DNA of 48,912 bases from Deltaproteobacteria bacterium (GTDB lineage: Bacteria > Desulfobacterota > Dissulfuribacteria > Dissulfuribacterales > QOAL01). Both the position numbers and the translations under genes were made by a program. Where the stretch lies: NCBI GenBank assembly GCA_026992735.1, contig JALWYO010000082.1, positions 1 through 48,912 on the forward strand, given 5' to 3'. Under the pieces are notes generated by a model. The model worked only from the letters and a program-made list of their open reading frames with translations, did no database searches and was not told the origin of the DNA. Shown here piece after piece: positions 25,270 to 33,583 of this stretch (the first letter of the stretch is position 1; each line of letters opens with the position of its first letter).

Positions 25270-25614
25270 CATTTAAAGATGTCTATAAATTCCATAATCA
25301 ACCCTTCACCAGGGCTGTAATCCTTCGGCCATATTCTTCCTGGAGTTTATGGAGATAACCCGGGTCAATCTTGCCCTTCCAGATGGTAATTTTGTAAAAG
25401 CGTTTTATGTATCCTGATCCCAATGCCGCAGTTCTGCCATGACAGGCATTGACGAGACGGCACAGGCAATGAAACATGAGTTACAGCCTATGCATCGTTC
25501 CATGCGAGGGGCAGTCAAAGTTTTCACATTACGGTCTCCTTTGGAGAAGAATATGGCGGGAGGATCAATCGGGACAATTACCCTGGAGCACTGCATGTAA
25601 ATATCGGCCTGCAT
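25270..25614 (-). pseudogene. Remnant of a 4Fe-4S ferredoxin / oxidoreductase locus
   Basis: A 69-codon frame (25405-25614) reads VIVPIDPPAIFFSKGDRNVK, then MERCIGCNSCFIACAV, the start of a ferredoxin-like subunit with the first C-x2-C-x2-C-x3-A pattern. It breaks down straight after and stops. A different frame then reads GYIKRFYKITIWKGKID and EEYGRRITALVKG before a stop near 25312, which looks like the C-terminal end of a larger enzyme. I infer a large internal deletion that fused the two ends out of frame. An aldehyde ferredoxin oxidoreductase-type locus is a possible parent, but that assignment comes from memory of similar ferredoxins and is weak. Confidence 0.45.
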
Positions 25615-25630
25615 TTATGACAGGCCATAA

Positions 25631-25660
25631 ACGGGGCGCTCCATGACAAGTGCGCCCCGT
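25631..25660. terminator. GC-rich perfect hairpin, possible terminator
   Basis: The arms acggggcgc (25631-25639) and gcgccccgt (25652-25660) pair perfectly over 9 bases around a 12-base loop. It lies 34 bases beyond the stop of the minus-strand exported-protein gene. There is no T-tract on either side, so if it ends transcription it is not a canonical rho-independent terminator. Confidence 0.45.
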
Positions 25661-25693
25661 TGCCAGGTATTTATGCGAAACGCATGCCAAATA

Positions 25694-26655
25694 TTACTGC
25701 TTGTCTTTTACCTGTTTCAGGTCGGTAATTGTCATGCCGCCAGGGGCCAGGGTGAACTTGAGCCCTTTTTGGGTGGATTTCAGCTTGAGGACCACGCCCT
25801 TGTCATTTTTCAATGTAGATGCAGAGCCGCCGGCAATGAAGGTTGCTCCTGCCTGCCCGGAAATGTAGGTGCCTTCAAGGTCTTTTGCCACAACGAGATG
25901 ATATACATCCCCGGACGCCTCTACGCTTGATATGCCAACATCTATGATCTCAGGCCCTTTACCTTGAATGTCCAGGTTGTGCCGTCATACATTGTCATGG
26001 TGCCGCTTCCCCACTCGAAGCCAATGCCAGCGGCAACAGATGTTGTCTTGAGCTTGATGGTCCCTGACACCTTGGGGGCAGGTTCCACCTGGACGGCATA
26101 AAGGGTGGTAAAGGTCGCATCAACCCTGTCGCCCTTCTTGACCTTGTCCAGGTTTAGGCTCTTGGAAGCCTTCAGGATAACTGTCTTCTTTGCCCCCTGG
26201 ATCGTGACAGTGCGTTTCTTCTTGTTGACTTCCTTCACCACGCCAACGGCATGGATTGTCTCGCGTATCGCAGCACCAGGCTTATCTCCCTTGGGGGCCC
26301 TGGTTACTTCTATGACGTCCATGCGGCTCGGTTTTTGGCCATCAGCAGGTTTCATGTCTATCATTAGGCCCGTGTAATACCCTACAATAACGATGTCTCC
26401 CCTCTTGATCTGGTCAAAATTCCTGACTTCAGGCCTAGCGACAAAGGTAAACTCGTTATCCCCGTCCTTCAGGGTAAGCTCACGGGTTTCAGGGCTTATG
26501 GCAGTAACAACAGCTACTGCAACCGCAGCAGACGAGAGATCTTTGCCATCAATAATATTTTTTGTTTTCTGCGCAAAAGAAATGCCAGCCAGCGATGTAA
26601 AAAAAAGCGCCATGATTACGGCAGAGATGTACGCCTTTCCAGTTTTTATCCTCAT
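25694..26655 (-). pseudogene. Exported protein with repeated beta modules, split by a one-base frameshift
   Basis: The first frame (26655 to 25942, 237 codons) starts with a signal peptide (FFTSLAGISFAQ). Two similar beta modules follow (VAVVTAISPETRELTLKDG and VGVVKEVNKKKRTVTIQG, each with a RGDIV/KGDRV turn), then GIGFEWGSGTMTMYDG and TFKVKGLRS, where it stops. Directly after the break another frame continues DVGISSVEASGDVYHL, AKDLEGTYISGQ and KSTQKGLKFTLAPGG, and ends at 25694. The two parts read as one protein of about 320 residues if one base is restored near 25943-25947. The ribosome site aaggagca precedes the ATG. This could be a true pseudogene, a sequencing error or, least likely, a programmed shift. 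It is probably periplasmic with no known enzyme motif. Confidence 0.68.
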
Positions 26656-27000
26656 TACTTATTGCTCCTTTTATTAGTTTTATCAAACAGCCTTAAATAC
26701 AATTTTACGATAGTCTCATGAAACAATTATCGTAAACCAGGCCTTACATGATAATAGAGACAAATAATAATAGAGACAAATATCCGAGTGATGAAACGAC
26801 CAACAATTATGAAATTAGGACTATTATATCCCTTTTTATCTGAAAGATAAAGGAATAAATAGCTGACACGTTAAAAGGCATTTAACATTGCAGAGTTACT
26901 AAGGAAAATGATATGGAATATAATTAAAAAGAGCAGGAAAATAAAAAATTTTGGGAGAGAGAATAGCTTGAATATTCGTATTTGTATCGTTCAACGATGC
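26656..27000. promoter_or_regulatory. AT-rich upstream region with palindrome and tandem repeat
   Basis: This gene-free stretch lies upstream of the exported protein and downstream of the DUF434-like gene. It holds an inverted repeat, tttacgat (26704-26711) and atcgtaaa (26729-26736), about 50 bases before the gene start, which could be an operator or leader hairpin. It also holds a perfect 16-bp tandem duplication of ataatagagacaaata (26751-26766 and 26767-26782). I could not assign a specific promoter. Confidence 0.4.
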
Positions 27001-27675
27001 CTACGTAAACATAAGGGGCTTTTTTCTTATTATTCTTCTTATAATATGTCCTGCCAGGTCGAACACCCTGTCGGAAAAATCCAGGACCACGGAATCCGCA
27101 CTTATCTTTATACCCTCCATGGCGGCAATTTCCTTTTCGTTTTTCGCCGTGGTGCTTGCTCTACCTGCCAACCCGTCTTCTTTCATCCATTTATTAAGGG
27201 TAGCACTCAGATCACCGCTTCCGGCATACGGCGCATCCAGCAACAAAAGAGTAAATGAGGGAGGATACCGCTTGAGCACAGAAGAAATATATCCCCAGGC
27301 AATACGGGTACGGCCTGACGGCCTGAATCCCCTGAACACCAAGCCGGCATCCCTCACAAAACCGTCATCTGCCAGCACAACAGGAAGGCCCCTTAATGCA
27401 TTTTCCAGGGTTATCAGACAATTATATGTATCTATAACGACACGGTTACCCCTGATCTCACCAACCCGGACCATCTTGGAGCGTCTTTCTGCTGCAACTC
27501 GCCTGGTAAAGACTCCCCTGAACAGAAGATTTCTCTCCATGGAATCAAGTTGATACCTGTTACCTACGAAATTAAGGGCTGATTTCCTGGGGTAGTTTCT
27601 GGAAAGAAGAAACCGGAAATCCACGGCAGCGGTATTCAGGAGCCGCACCCGGATGGACCTACAATAACTGGTCAC
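27001..27675 (-). CDS. DUF434-family protein
   Basis: The 224-residue soluble protein matches the pattern of the DUF434 family. An N-terminal helical part has AAVDFRFLLSRNYPRKSALN, FVGNRYQLDSMERNLLFRG and a basic segment (RRVAAERRSK). A second alpha/beta domain follows (IDTYNCLITLENALRG, VLADDGFVRDAG, LLLLDAPYAGSGDL). The second half looks like a Rossmann-type or nuclease-like fold with several conserved acidic residues (D-x-Y, DDG, DAP). The function is not established. The longest frame starts with a GTG at 27675 without a clear ribosome site, so the true start may be slightly inside. It lies downstream of argC with a 57-base gap and may share its transcript. Confidence 0.72.
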   Translation of the reverse strand: MTSYCRSIRVRLLNTAAVDFRFLLSRNYPRKSALNFVGNRYQLDSMERNLLFRGVFTRRVAAERRSKMVRVGEIRGNRVVIDTYNCLITLENALRGLPVVLADDGFVRDAGLVFRGFRPSGRTRIAWGYISSVLKRYPPSFTLLLLDAPYAGSGDLSATLNKWMKEDGLAGRASTTAKNEKEIAAMEGIKISADSVVLDFSDRVFDLAGHIIRRIIRKKPLMFT

Positions 27676-27732
27676 GGGATAAACCGTCCCTATACAAGGG
27701 AACGTAACAAGTTGCCCCAGGCTTCCATATAT

Positions 27733-28773
27733 TTATGGATAGAGTGCCACTGACGCCAGCCCCGTGCCTTCATCCAGGCCGTACATGAGGTTCATATTCT
27801 GGACAGCCTGACCAGATGCGCCCCTGCAAAGGTTGTCGATAACAGAACAAACTATGACTCTGCCGGTTCGCGGATCCACTTTAACAGCCATGTGGCAAAG
27901 ATTGGTTCCCCTTACATTGAGCACGTTTGGGAAAGTACCTTCCGGCAGAACCTGCACAAACGGGGAATCGCTATAGGCATATTCCAGGCACTCCCTGATA
28001 TCCCTCTCAGCAGTGCCACGAACCGGCATTGCGTAAATAGTGGAAAGGATCCCTCTGGACATGGGAACAAGATGGGGCGTGAAATTTATGGTCACCGGGC
28101 TGCCTGCTGCCACGGAAAATTCCTGCTCTATCTCAGGAGTATGACGGTGTTCTGCAACCTTGTAGGCCTTGAAACCCTCATTTACCTCGCAAAAAAGCGT
28201 GGCGATGGATGTACTTCTTCCAGCCCCGCTTGTGCCGGACTTGGAATCTATGATAATGCCCTCGGCCATTACAAGGCCGGCCTTGAGCAAGGGAAACATG
28301 GGCAGTATGCAGCTCGTTGGATAGCAGCCGGGATTGGCTATCAACCTGGCAGATGCTATGACATCCCTGTATATCTCCGGGAGTCCATAGACTGCCTCGC
28401 CAAGATATTGGGCCGCACTGTGTTCCTGATACCACTCCTCATAAACGCGCTGGTCCCTGAGCCTGAAGTCAGCAGACAGGTCTATAACCTTGAGCCCCTT
28501 TTCCAGCAGGAAGGGCACCACGTTCATGGCTGTCTGATGCGGGACACAGGTAAATACGATATCGCAGCTGGAGGCAATCTCCTGTAAGTCAGGCTCAGTA
28601 AAGGAAAGGCTGGTCAGCCCGGACAGAGAAGGGAAGACTGTATCGGCCTTCCGACCTGCGTATTTCCTGGAAGTGATTACCGTGACCTCTGCGTTTTCGT
28701 GGTTCAGGAGGATTCTCAGTAGCTCAATTCCTGTATAACCAGAGCCGCCCAGTATGCCGATTTTGATTTTCAT
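27733..28773 (-). CDS. argC: N-acetyl-gamma-glutamyl-phosphate reductase
   Basis: The enzyme reduces N-acetylglutamyl phosphate to the semialdehyde in arginine biosynthesis. I start at the ATG at 28773 (MKIKIGILGGSGYTG), which has gaggaa upstream; a GTG five codons earlier overlaps that ribosome site. The 346-residue length is normal. Features are the NAD(P)-binding GGSGYTGIELLRIL, the catalytic cysteine in NPGCYPT near residue 148, a SGTSGAGRS loop and HRHTPEIEQE. It is the third gene after shc and ade on the same strand. No other arg genes are nearby, so the grouping is not a biosynthetic operon. Confidence 0.95.
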   Translation of the reverse strand: MKIKIGILGGSGYTGIELLRILLNHENAEVTVITSRKYAGRKADTVFPSLSGLTSLSFTEPDLQEIASSCDIVFTCVPHQTAMNVVPFLLEKGLKVIDLSADFRLRDQRVYEEWYQEHSAAQYLGEAVYGLPEIYRDVIASARLIANPGCYPTSCILPMFPLLKAGLVMAEGIIIDSKSGTSGAGRSTSIATLFCEVNEGFKAYKVAEHRHTPEIEQEFSVAAGSPVTINFTPHLVPMSRGILSTIYAMPVRGTAERDIRECLEYAYSDSPFVQVLPEGTFPNVLNVRGTNLCHMAVKVDPRTGRVIVCSVIDNLCRGASGQAVQNMNLMYGLDEGTGLASVALYP

Positions 28774-28806
28774 AGAAAAATTCCTCACAATTTAAGATGA
28801 TTATTA

Positions 28807-30549
28807 TCAGCAGAAAAGTGGAACAAATGAAAATTTTTCCACGTCCACCAGGCCCCTGTCCGTTAGCTTAAGGCTCGGTATCACTGGCAGGGCAAGGAAA
28901 CTCAGGGTCATGAAGGGATTCCGCGGAATGGCGCCCAATGACCTGGCAGCCTGGATGACCCTGTCCGTATCCTTCCTGACCTCGGCAAGGCCACGGTCTG
29001 ACATCAGCCCGGCAACAGGCAGGGGAATTATGGCCATGACACCTCCGGCATCTGCCACGCATAGCCCGCCTCCGGATTCTGCTACTGCCCTGGCAGCATG
29101 CTGCATGGCATTATCATCACATCCGGCAACTATGAGGTTATGCGAATCATGGGCAACAGAGCTTGCGATGGCCCCTTTTTTTAATCCGATTCCCTTGACC
29201 AGCCCTTTGCCAACATTGCCGGTGCCGTGATGTCTCTCCAGGACAAAGAGCTTGATAATGTCATTTTCCAGATCAGGCTGCACCAGCCCTTCCTTAACAG
29301 GCACCTGCATCTCCAGATTTTCAGTCACTATCTGGTCCTCAACCACGCCTATTATCCTGGCCCTGCTGCCCTGGGCCTCTATACTGAAATCCAGTGCAGA
29401 TGCATCCAGGTTAAAATCCCTTGCAGAAGGCAGATCCTTGGCAACGCAGTCTGCTGTCATGCTGCCGTCAATGGCCACTGTGCGGCCGCGGAAGATGGTC
29501 CTGGCTACCTCAAAAGCCTTCAGGTCCTTCAGCAGCACGAGATCAGCATAGCGGCCAGGCGCCACAGCCCCACTGTATTTGAGCCCAAACCTTCTTGAAG
29601 GGTTCAGCGTAACCATGGCAATGGCGTCAACAGGGTCGGTCCCGGCCTCAACGGCAACCCTGAGAGAGTAATCCATGTGGCCCAGGTCCATGAGATCGTC
29701 CGGGTGGCGGTCATCTGAGACCAGGCAGCAGCGGCTCATGGTTGCCGGGGTAACGGCAGGCAGCAGGTCCACCAGGTTCTTTTCAGCAGTACCCTGCCTC
29801 AGAAACAGCCACATACCCCTGGCCAGTTTTTCCCTGGCCTCTGATACAACAGTGCACTCGTGATCTGAATCTATGCCTGCGGATATGTAGGCACAGAGGC
29901 TGTCACCGGAAAGCCCGGGAGCATGGCCGTCAATGGGAACGCCTTTCTGCCTGGCCACCTGGAGCTTTGCCTCAACTTCTGGGTCCGAGAAGGTGACACC
30001 GGGAAAATTCATCATCTCTCCTAGGGCGATCACCCGCTCCTTGTCCAGCAGTGCGCCTATCTCCCTGTGCCCCAGATCTGCACCAGAGGTCTCCAGGTGC
30101 GTGGCAGGGACACATGACGGTGCTGCGAAATATATGGCCATCGGCAAGTCCCTGCTGGCCTGAAGCATGTATTCCACGCCTTCTGTCCCCAGGCAGTTCG
30201 CTATCTCGTGAGGATCTGCAATAACAGCAAGGGTACCCCTGGGAATCACAGCCTTGGCAAATTCTACAGGCGAAAGCAGGGTGCTCTCTATGTGTATGTG
30301 CCCATCGATAAAGCCTGGAGATATGAAAAGCCCGTCACAATCCAGGGTTTCGTCAGCATCAAAGCCCTTGCCTGTGGCGGCAATGAAGCCTTCGGCAATG
30401 GCCACGTCGAGTTCTTCTATTTCACCGGTTAGGCAGTTGACTATCCTGCCGTTTCTGAGACATAGATCAGCCTTTTCATGCCTAAGAGCAACAGATGCAA
30501 GCCTTTTATGAATCTCCGGGGTCAATGTTTTATGGATTGCTGCATGCAT
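28807..30549 (-). CDS. ade: Adenine deaminase
   Basis: The enzyme hydrolyses adenine to hypoxanthine and ammonia in purine salvage. The 580-residue protein is an amidohydrolase of the Ade/YicP type. It has an N-terminal composite beta domain with CDGLFISPGFIDGHIHIEST (metal histidines), AVIADPHEIANCLG and an ALGEMMNFPGV segment. It also has DGHAPGLSGD and the C-terminal HDSHNLIVAGCDD typical of this family. It starts 5 bases after the stop of squalene-hopene cyclase, so the two are almost certainly co-transcribed. That pairing is not explained by general purine salvage (see findings). Confidence 0.93.
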   Translation of the reverse strand: MHAAIHKTLTPEIHKRLASVALRHEKADLCLRNGRIVNCLTGEIEELDVAIAEGFIAATGKGFDADETLDCDGLFISPGFIDGHIHIESTLLSPVEFAKAVIPRGTLAVIADPHEIANCLGTEGVEYMLQASRDLPMAIYFAAPSCVPATHLETSGADLGHREIGALLDKERVIALGEMMNFPGVTFSDPEVEAKLQVARQKGVPIDGHAPGLSGDSLCAYISAGIDSDHECTVVSEAREKLARGMWLFLRQGTAEKNLVDLLPAVTPATMSRCCLVSDDRHPDDLMDLGHMDYSLRVAVEAGTDPVDAIAMVTLNPSRRFGLKYSGAVAPGRYADLVLLKDLKAFEVARTIFRGRTVAIDGSMTADCVAKDLPSARDFNLDASALDFSIEAQGSRARIIGVVEDQIVTENLEMQVPVKEGLVQPDLENDIIKLFVLERHHGTGNVGKGLVKGIGLKKGAIASSVAHDSHNLIVAGCDDNAMQHAARAVAESGGGLCVADAGGVMAIIPLPVAGLMSDRGLAEVRKDTDRVIQAARSLGAIPRNPFMTLSFLALPVIPSLKLTDRGLVDVEKFSFVPLFC

Positions 30550-30553
30550 TGCG

Positions 30554-32569
30554 TTACCATCCCCTTGTAAGTAGATATTTTCTGGCCCTTCCCATGGCCA
30601 TCAGTGGAAAATAATGCCTGTATAGATTATAGTTCAGCATGAACCCCCTGGAAAGCTCAGGGCCCTGTGCCAGCTTGCCGGCCACTTTTGAAAGATCTGC
30701 CCGGTCTCCCCAGCCGTAGCCGGGGAAGCCGGTGCCAGTGTACCATGGCTCATCCCATGTGCCGTCTTCCCTCTGGGTACCGGCCAAGAATTCCAGGCCA
30801 CGCACAATGTTTGCGGTGTATGTCCTGCTGCCAGCGGCTACCAACGCCATGATTGCCCATGCAGTCTGGGACGCAGTGCTCGGCCCCCTTCCCCGCATGG
30901 AGTTATCCATGTAAGAGGCGCAGCTTTCTCCCCAGCCCCCGTCTGCATTTTGATGACCGGCAATCCACCTGGCTGCCTTTTGAACATACTCGGAGGTCAT
31001 GTCCTCGCCAACTGCCTTCAGGCCGGGCAATACCGCGCCTGTCCCATAGATGTAATTGACGCCCCACCTGCCAAACCAGCTTCCATCAGGTTCCTGTTCT
31101 GCCTTGACATATTCCACTGCCCGGCGCACTGCAGGATCATCCATGGTCCTTCCGAGAAGGCCCAGGGCCTCCAGCACATGGCCGGTAACATCCACGCTTG
31201 GAGGATCAAGCGCCTCGCCAAAATCACAGAAGGGGATCTTTGTGACCAGCAGACTGTTGTTATCCTTGTCAAAGGCAGCCCAGCCGCCGTTGGAAGACTG
31301 CATGGCCATTACCCAATCGAGAGCAAGCCTTAGCTTTCTCTTCATGCTTGGAAATTCCGGAAATACATCAGCGATGCGGGCAAGGACAATGAGCGCCACT
31401 GCGGTATCATCCACGTCCGGATACCAGGTGTTGGCCCTCTCAAATGACCATGCACCAGGCCTTGCATCCTTCACATAGACCTGCCAGTCTCCAGGCGCAT
31501 CCACGAACTTGCCCAGCACCCATTTCAGTGCCTTCCTGAAACTGCCGGATTCCGGGGGATTCACACCGCAGTCAAGAAATGCCAGCATGGTCAGGAAGGT
31601 ATCCCAGACTATGGATTCACTGGCATTGATATAAAGGCCTGTATCCTTTTTCCTGGACCAGTGCTCATCGAAGGCCCTCAATCCGCGCTTGATTACGGGA
31701 TGGCAGAGCAGATATCCCTCGTTGTGCAAGGCCATGAGAGAATATATGAGCGGTGGCTGAATGCCTCCCCACACCCCGTCCTCATCCTGGTGTTTTATGA
31801 TCCAGTCAATACAGTACTTTATTGCCGTCTCCCTGAAGGGATGAACCCTCCAACTGCAATACATGTTGAGAAGCCTGTCTGTCTTCAGGAAAAATGACTC
31901 CCAGCAAAGGCCTGTATCCTTCCTGGGCAGGCTGAAATCAAACTGCCCCCTGCCATCCGGAAACAGCTCATCAATGGCCTTGTCCGGTGGAAGCGGCTTT
32001 ACCGGCCTTCTTGCACAGAGAAGTGTAAGGGGGACAATGGTTGCCCTGGCCCATGATGAAAAACGGTAGATATTGAACGGCATCCATGGCGGCAAAAATA
32101 TGATCTCTGGTGGAAGATTGGGCGTATGTTCCCATGGCCACTGGCCAAGAAGAGCAAGCCAGTATTTTGTAAATACCCTTATGTGCCTCAGCCCCCCATG
32201 TTGCAAAATCCACTTTCTGGCCCGGACCATTATATCCTGATCAGGGTCCAAGCCTGCAATCTTCAGGGCTGTGTAACATTCAACTGTCGTATTTATATCA
32301 CCAGTAGGGGCCTTGTAATATATCTCCCATGAACCGTCTTCACGCTGCTCAGAGACAATGGCACGAACCACCTCCGGAAGCTTAGGGTCGTTCAGAAGCC
32401 CCAAAAAATGCATGGCCATTATCCATTCGGCCTCCATGCAGCAGTTGGTATCGATATCGCCGATCCAGTATCCTTCAGGAGCCTGGTGCCTGACAGACCA
32501 GTCCAGTGCATCTTCTATGGAGTTGTTCAATACTTGTATGAGATATTTATCTTCTATCATTTCATTCAT
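30554..32569 (-). CDS. shc: Squalene-hopene cyclase
   Basis: The enzyme cyclises squalene to hopene/hopanol, the first committed step of hopanoid lipids, and sits as a monotopic protein on the membrane face. The 671-residue length is normal. The catalytic acid motif DVDDTA (DxDD type) lies near residue 384. Several QW-type repeats are visible (EQREDGSWE, QSSNGGWAAFD, EQEPDGSWFGRWG, QNADGGWGES, QREDGTWDE). The ending is GFPGYGWG...FPLMAMGRARKYL. No squalene synthesis genes (hpnCDE) or other hopanoid genes lie in the window; adenine deaminase and argC follow. The region upstream is a kilobase of repeat-rich non-coding DNA that should contain its promoter. Confidence 0.96.
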   Translation of the reverse strand: MNEMIEDKYLIQVLNNSIEDALDWSVRHQAPEGYWIGDIDTNCCMEAEWIMAMHFLGLLNDPKLPEVVRAIVSEQREDGSWEIYYKAPTGDINTTVECYTALKIAGLDPDQDIMVRARKWILQHGGLRHIRVFTKYWLALLGQWPWEHTPNLPPEIIFLPPWMPFNIYRFSSWARATIVPLTLLCARRPVKPLPPDKAIDELFPDGRGQFDFSLPRKDTGLCWESFFLKTDRLLNMYCSWRVHPFRETAIKYCIDWIIKHQDEDGVWGGIQPPLIYSLMALHNEGYLLCHPVIKRGLRAFDEHWSRKKDTGLYINASESIVWDTFLTMLAFLDCGVNPPESGSFRKALKWVLGKFVDAPGDWQVYVKDARPGAWSFERANTWYPDVDDTAVALIVLARIADVFPEFPSMKRKLRLALDWVMAMQSSNGGWAAFDKDNNSLLVTKIPFCDFGEALDPPSVDVTGHVLEALGLLGRTMDDPAVRRAVEYVKAEQEPDGSWFGRWGVNYIYGTGAVLPGLKAVGEDMTSEYVQKAARWIAGHQNADGGWGESCASYMDNSMRGRGPSTASQTAWAIMALVAAGSRTYTANIVRGLEFLAGTQREDGTWDEPWYTGTGFPGYGWGDRADLSKVAGKLAQGPELSRGFMLNYNLYRHYFPLMAMGRARKYLLTRGW

Positions 32570-32588
32570 AGAGCACCTAAATTCTGCA

Positions 32589-32686
32589 ATTGGCGAGTTT
32601 GCCCAAGATTCGAGGCGTGAGGGGTGAAGGCATACTTAGGTATTCTGAACCCCGAGTAACAAAGAAGATTGGGCAAACTCGCCAAT
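32589..32686. repeat. 98-bp element with perfect 18-bp inverted termini
   Basis: The arms attggcgagtttgcccaa (32589-32606) and ttgggcaaactcgccaat (32669-32686) are exact reverse complements. The interior of 62 bases is non-coding. No clear target duplication flanks it. It resembles a small non-autonomous mobile element or a REP-like palindromic unit close to the start of shc. Confidence 0.6.
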
Positions 32687-32699
32687 CCCGAAGGGCGGC

Positions 32700-32814
32700 A
32701 AAAGGGGGCAAAAAAGCTGAAATCTGCATTCACTAAAAAAGTGAATTTTACAGACAACCTTTATATTCCCTAACATTCTATTTTTTGGTTTAAAATTCAT
32801 TTTTGCCCCCTTTT
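32700..32814. repeat. 115-bp AT-rich segment bounded by perfect 15-bp inverted repeats
   Basis: The arms aaaagggggcaaaaa (32700-32714) and tttttgccccctttt (32800-32814) are exact reverse complements. They enclose an AT-rich core that contains a small hairpin (ttcact...agtgaa). It directly follows the 98-bp element. It may be a second small mobile unit or a long-range hairpin. Confidence 0.5.
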
Positions 32815-32920
32815 ACCGTGCAGGATTTAGGGAGTATTTTGAATACAAGCTGCCTCTACCGGCCCTTTGTAACCGATCACAGGGTTATGTCGAGTTTTGT
32901 TGCACACCTTCCCCATTCTA

Positions 32921-33027
32921 TAAGCGTTTACAGGGTGCCGCAGATGCAAGGCGGCGGGTGCGCAGTCGTACTCCCTGTACTTCAAGCACCCGCCAACACA
33001 GCAGATGTGGGACACTGTGAACGCTTA
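32921..33027. repeat. Hairpin repeat, copy 2 of a dispersed structured family
   Basis: The outer arms taagcgtttaca (32921-32932) and tgtgaacgctta (33016-33027) pair with one wobble. An imperfect mid-stem follows (gggtgccgcagatgc against gcagatgtgggacac), then an apical arm of 9 perfect pairs (ggcgggtgc 32953-32961 with gcacccgcc 32986-32994). It shares outline and sequence blocks with 1199-1284: gggtgc at the same offset, an agatrcaagg block, and gaacg at the start of the right arm. The apical part is about 21 bases longer here. Confidence 0.65.
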
Positions 33028-33212
33028 CGGCCCTTTTTATCTCCGCAAGACAGGGACAGCAGCATAAAAATCAGGACAATGCCGTGACAATATAGCTTTT
33101 TCTGCCTGTTCTCAATCCCGCAGACAAGAAATTTCCAAAAGAAGACCTGCAACAGGGCAGAGGTTCCACATGAAACATCCCATTAGGGCAGAATAAGACA
33201 GTATATGATTTT

Positions 33213-33232
33213 GACAAATCCACAGATTTGTC
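33213..33232. promoter_or_regulatory. Short palindrome, possible operator
   Basis: gacaaatc (33213-33220) and gatttgtc (33225-33232) are exact reverse complements around a caca spacer, in the gene-free region upstream of the hydrogenase operon. The symmetry and size suit a dimeric regulator, but nothing identifies one, and it lies about 350 bases from the first gene. Confidence 0.3.
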
Positions 33233-33583
33233 GCATAATAAAAAAGGTAGTAAAATTTCGCGTCATTTTTTTGAACTATTGGCGCAGCATGCATGCTCTT
33301 TTCTATTTCATGTAGGGCTGCAATGTTGCCTGGTCGTTTTTCCACAACTCTGAAAACGCTCAAAATACGGGGATGGTATTCCATTGTTAACTGGTAAATC
33401 CTTTTATAGCGTTTCAAAACAGCGCATCATTCCATGTTCTAGCTCCCTGCATGTTCACTCATTACCACTTCATTCCCTAAATTCATCCGGTCTTTATCTT
33501 GCTTGCCTACCTATTATCAGGTTCCAGAAAAAAGGGGGGCAGGATGATCTCTGCAATATTTTCAACAGATGAGGAGGACTCAA

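Larger units (their letters stand above)
32570..33583. other. One-kilobase gene-free region rich in inverted repeats
   Basis: This divergent region lies between shc (-) and the hydrogenase operon (+) and must hold both promoters, neither of which I can place with confidence. It contains at least four separate inverted repeats (32589-32686, 32700-32814, 32921-33027 and 33213-33232), listed individually. The open frames here, including a 101-codon minus frame at 33112-33417, show no recognisable family or ribosome site. Confidence 0.6.

Noticed and set aside
33112-33417. A 101-codon minus-strand frame upstream of the hydrogenase operon
   Set aside because: No ribosome site, no recognisable family, and it lies in a repeat-rich gap. 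It could be a small unknown gene but I cannot support it.
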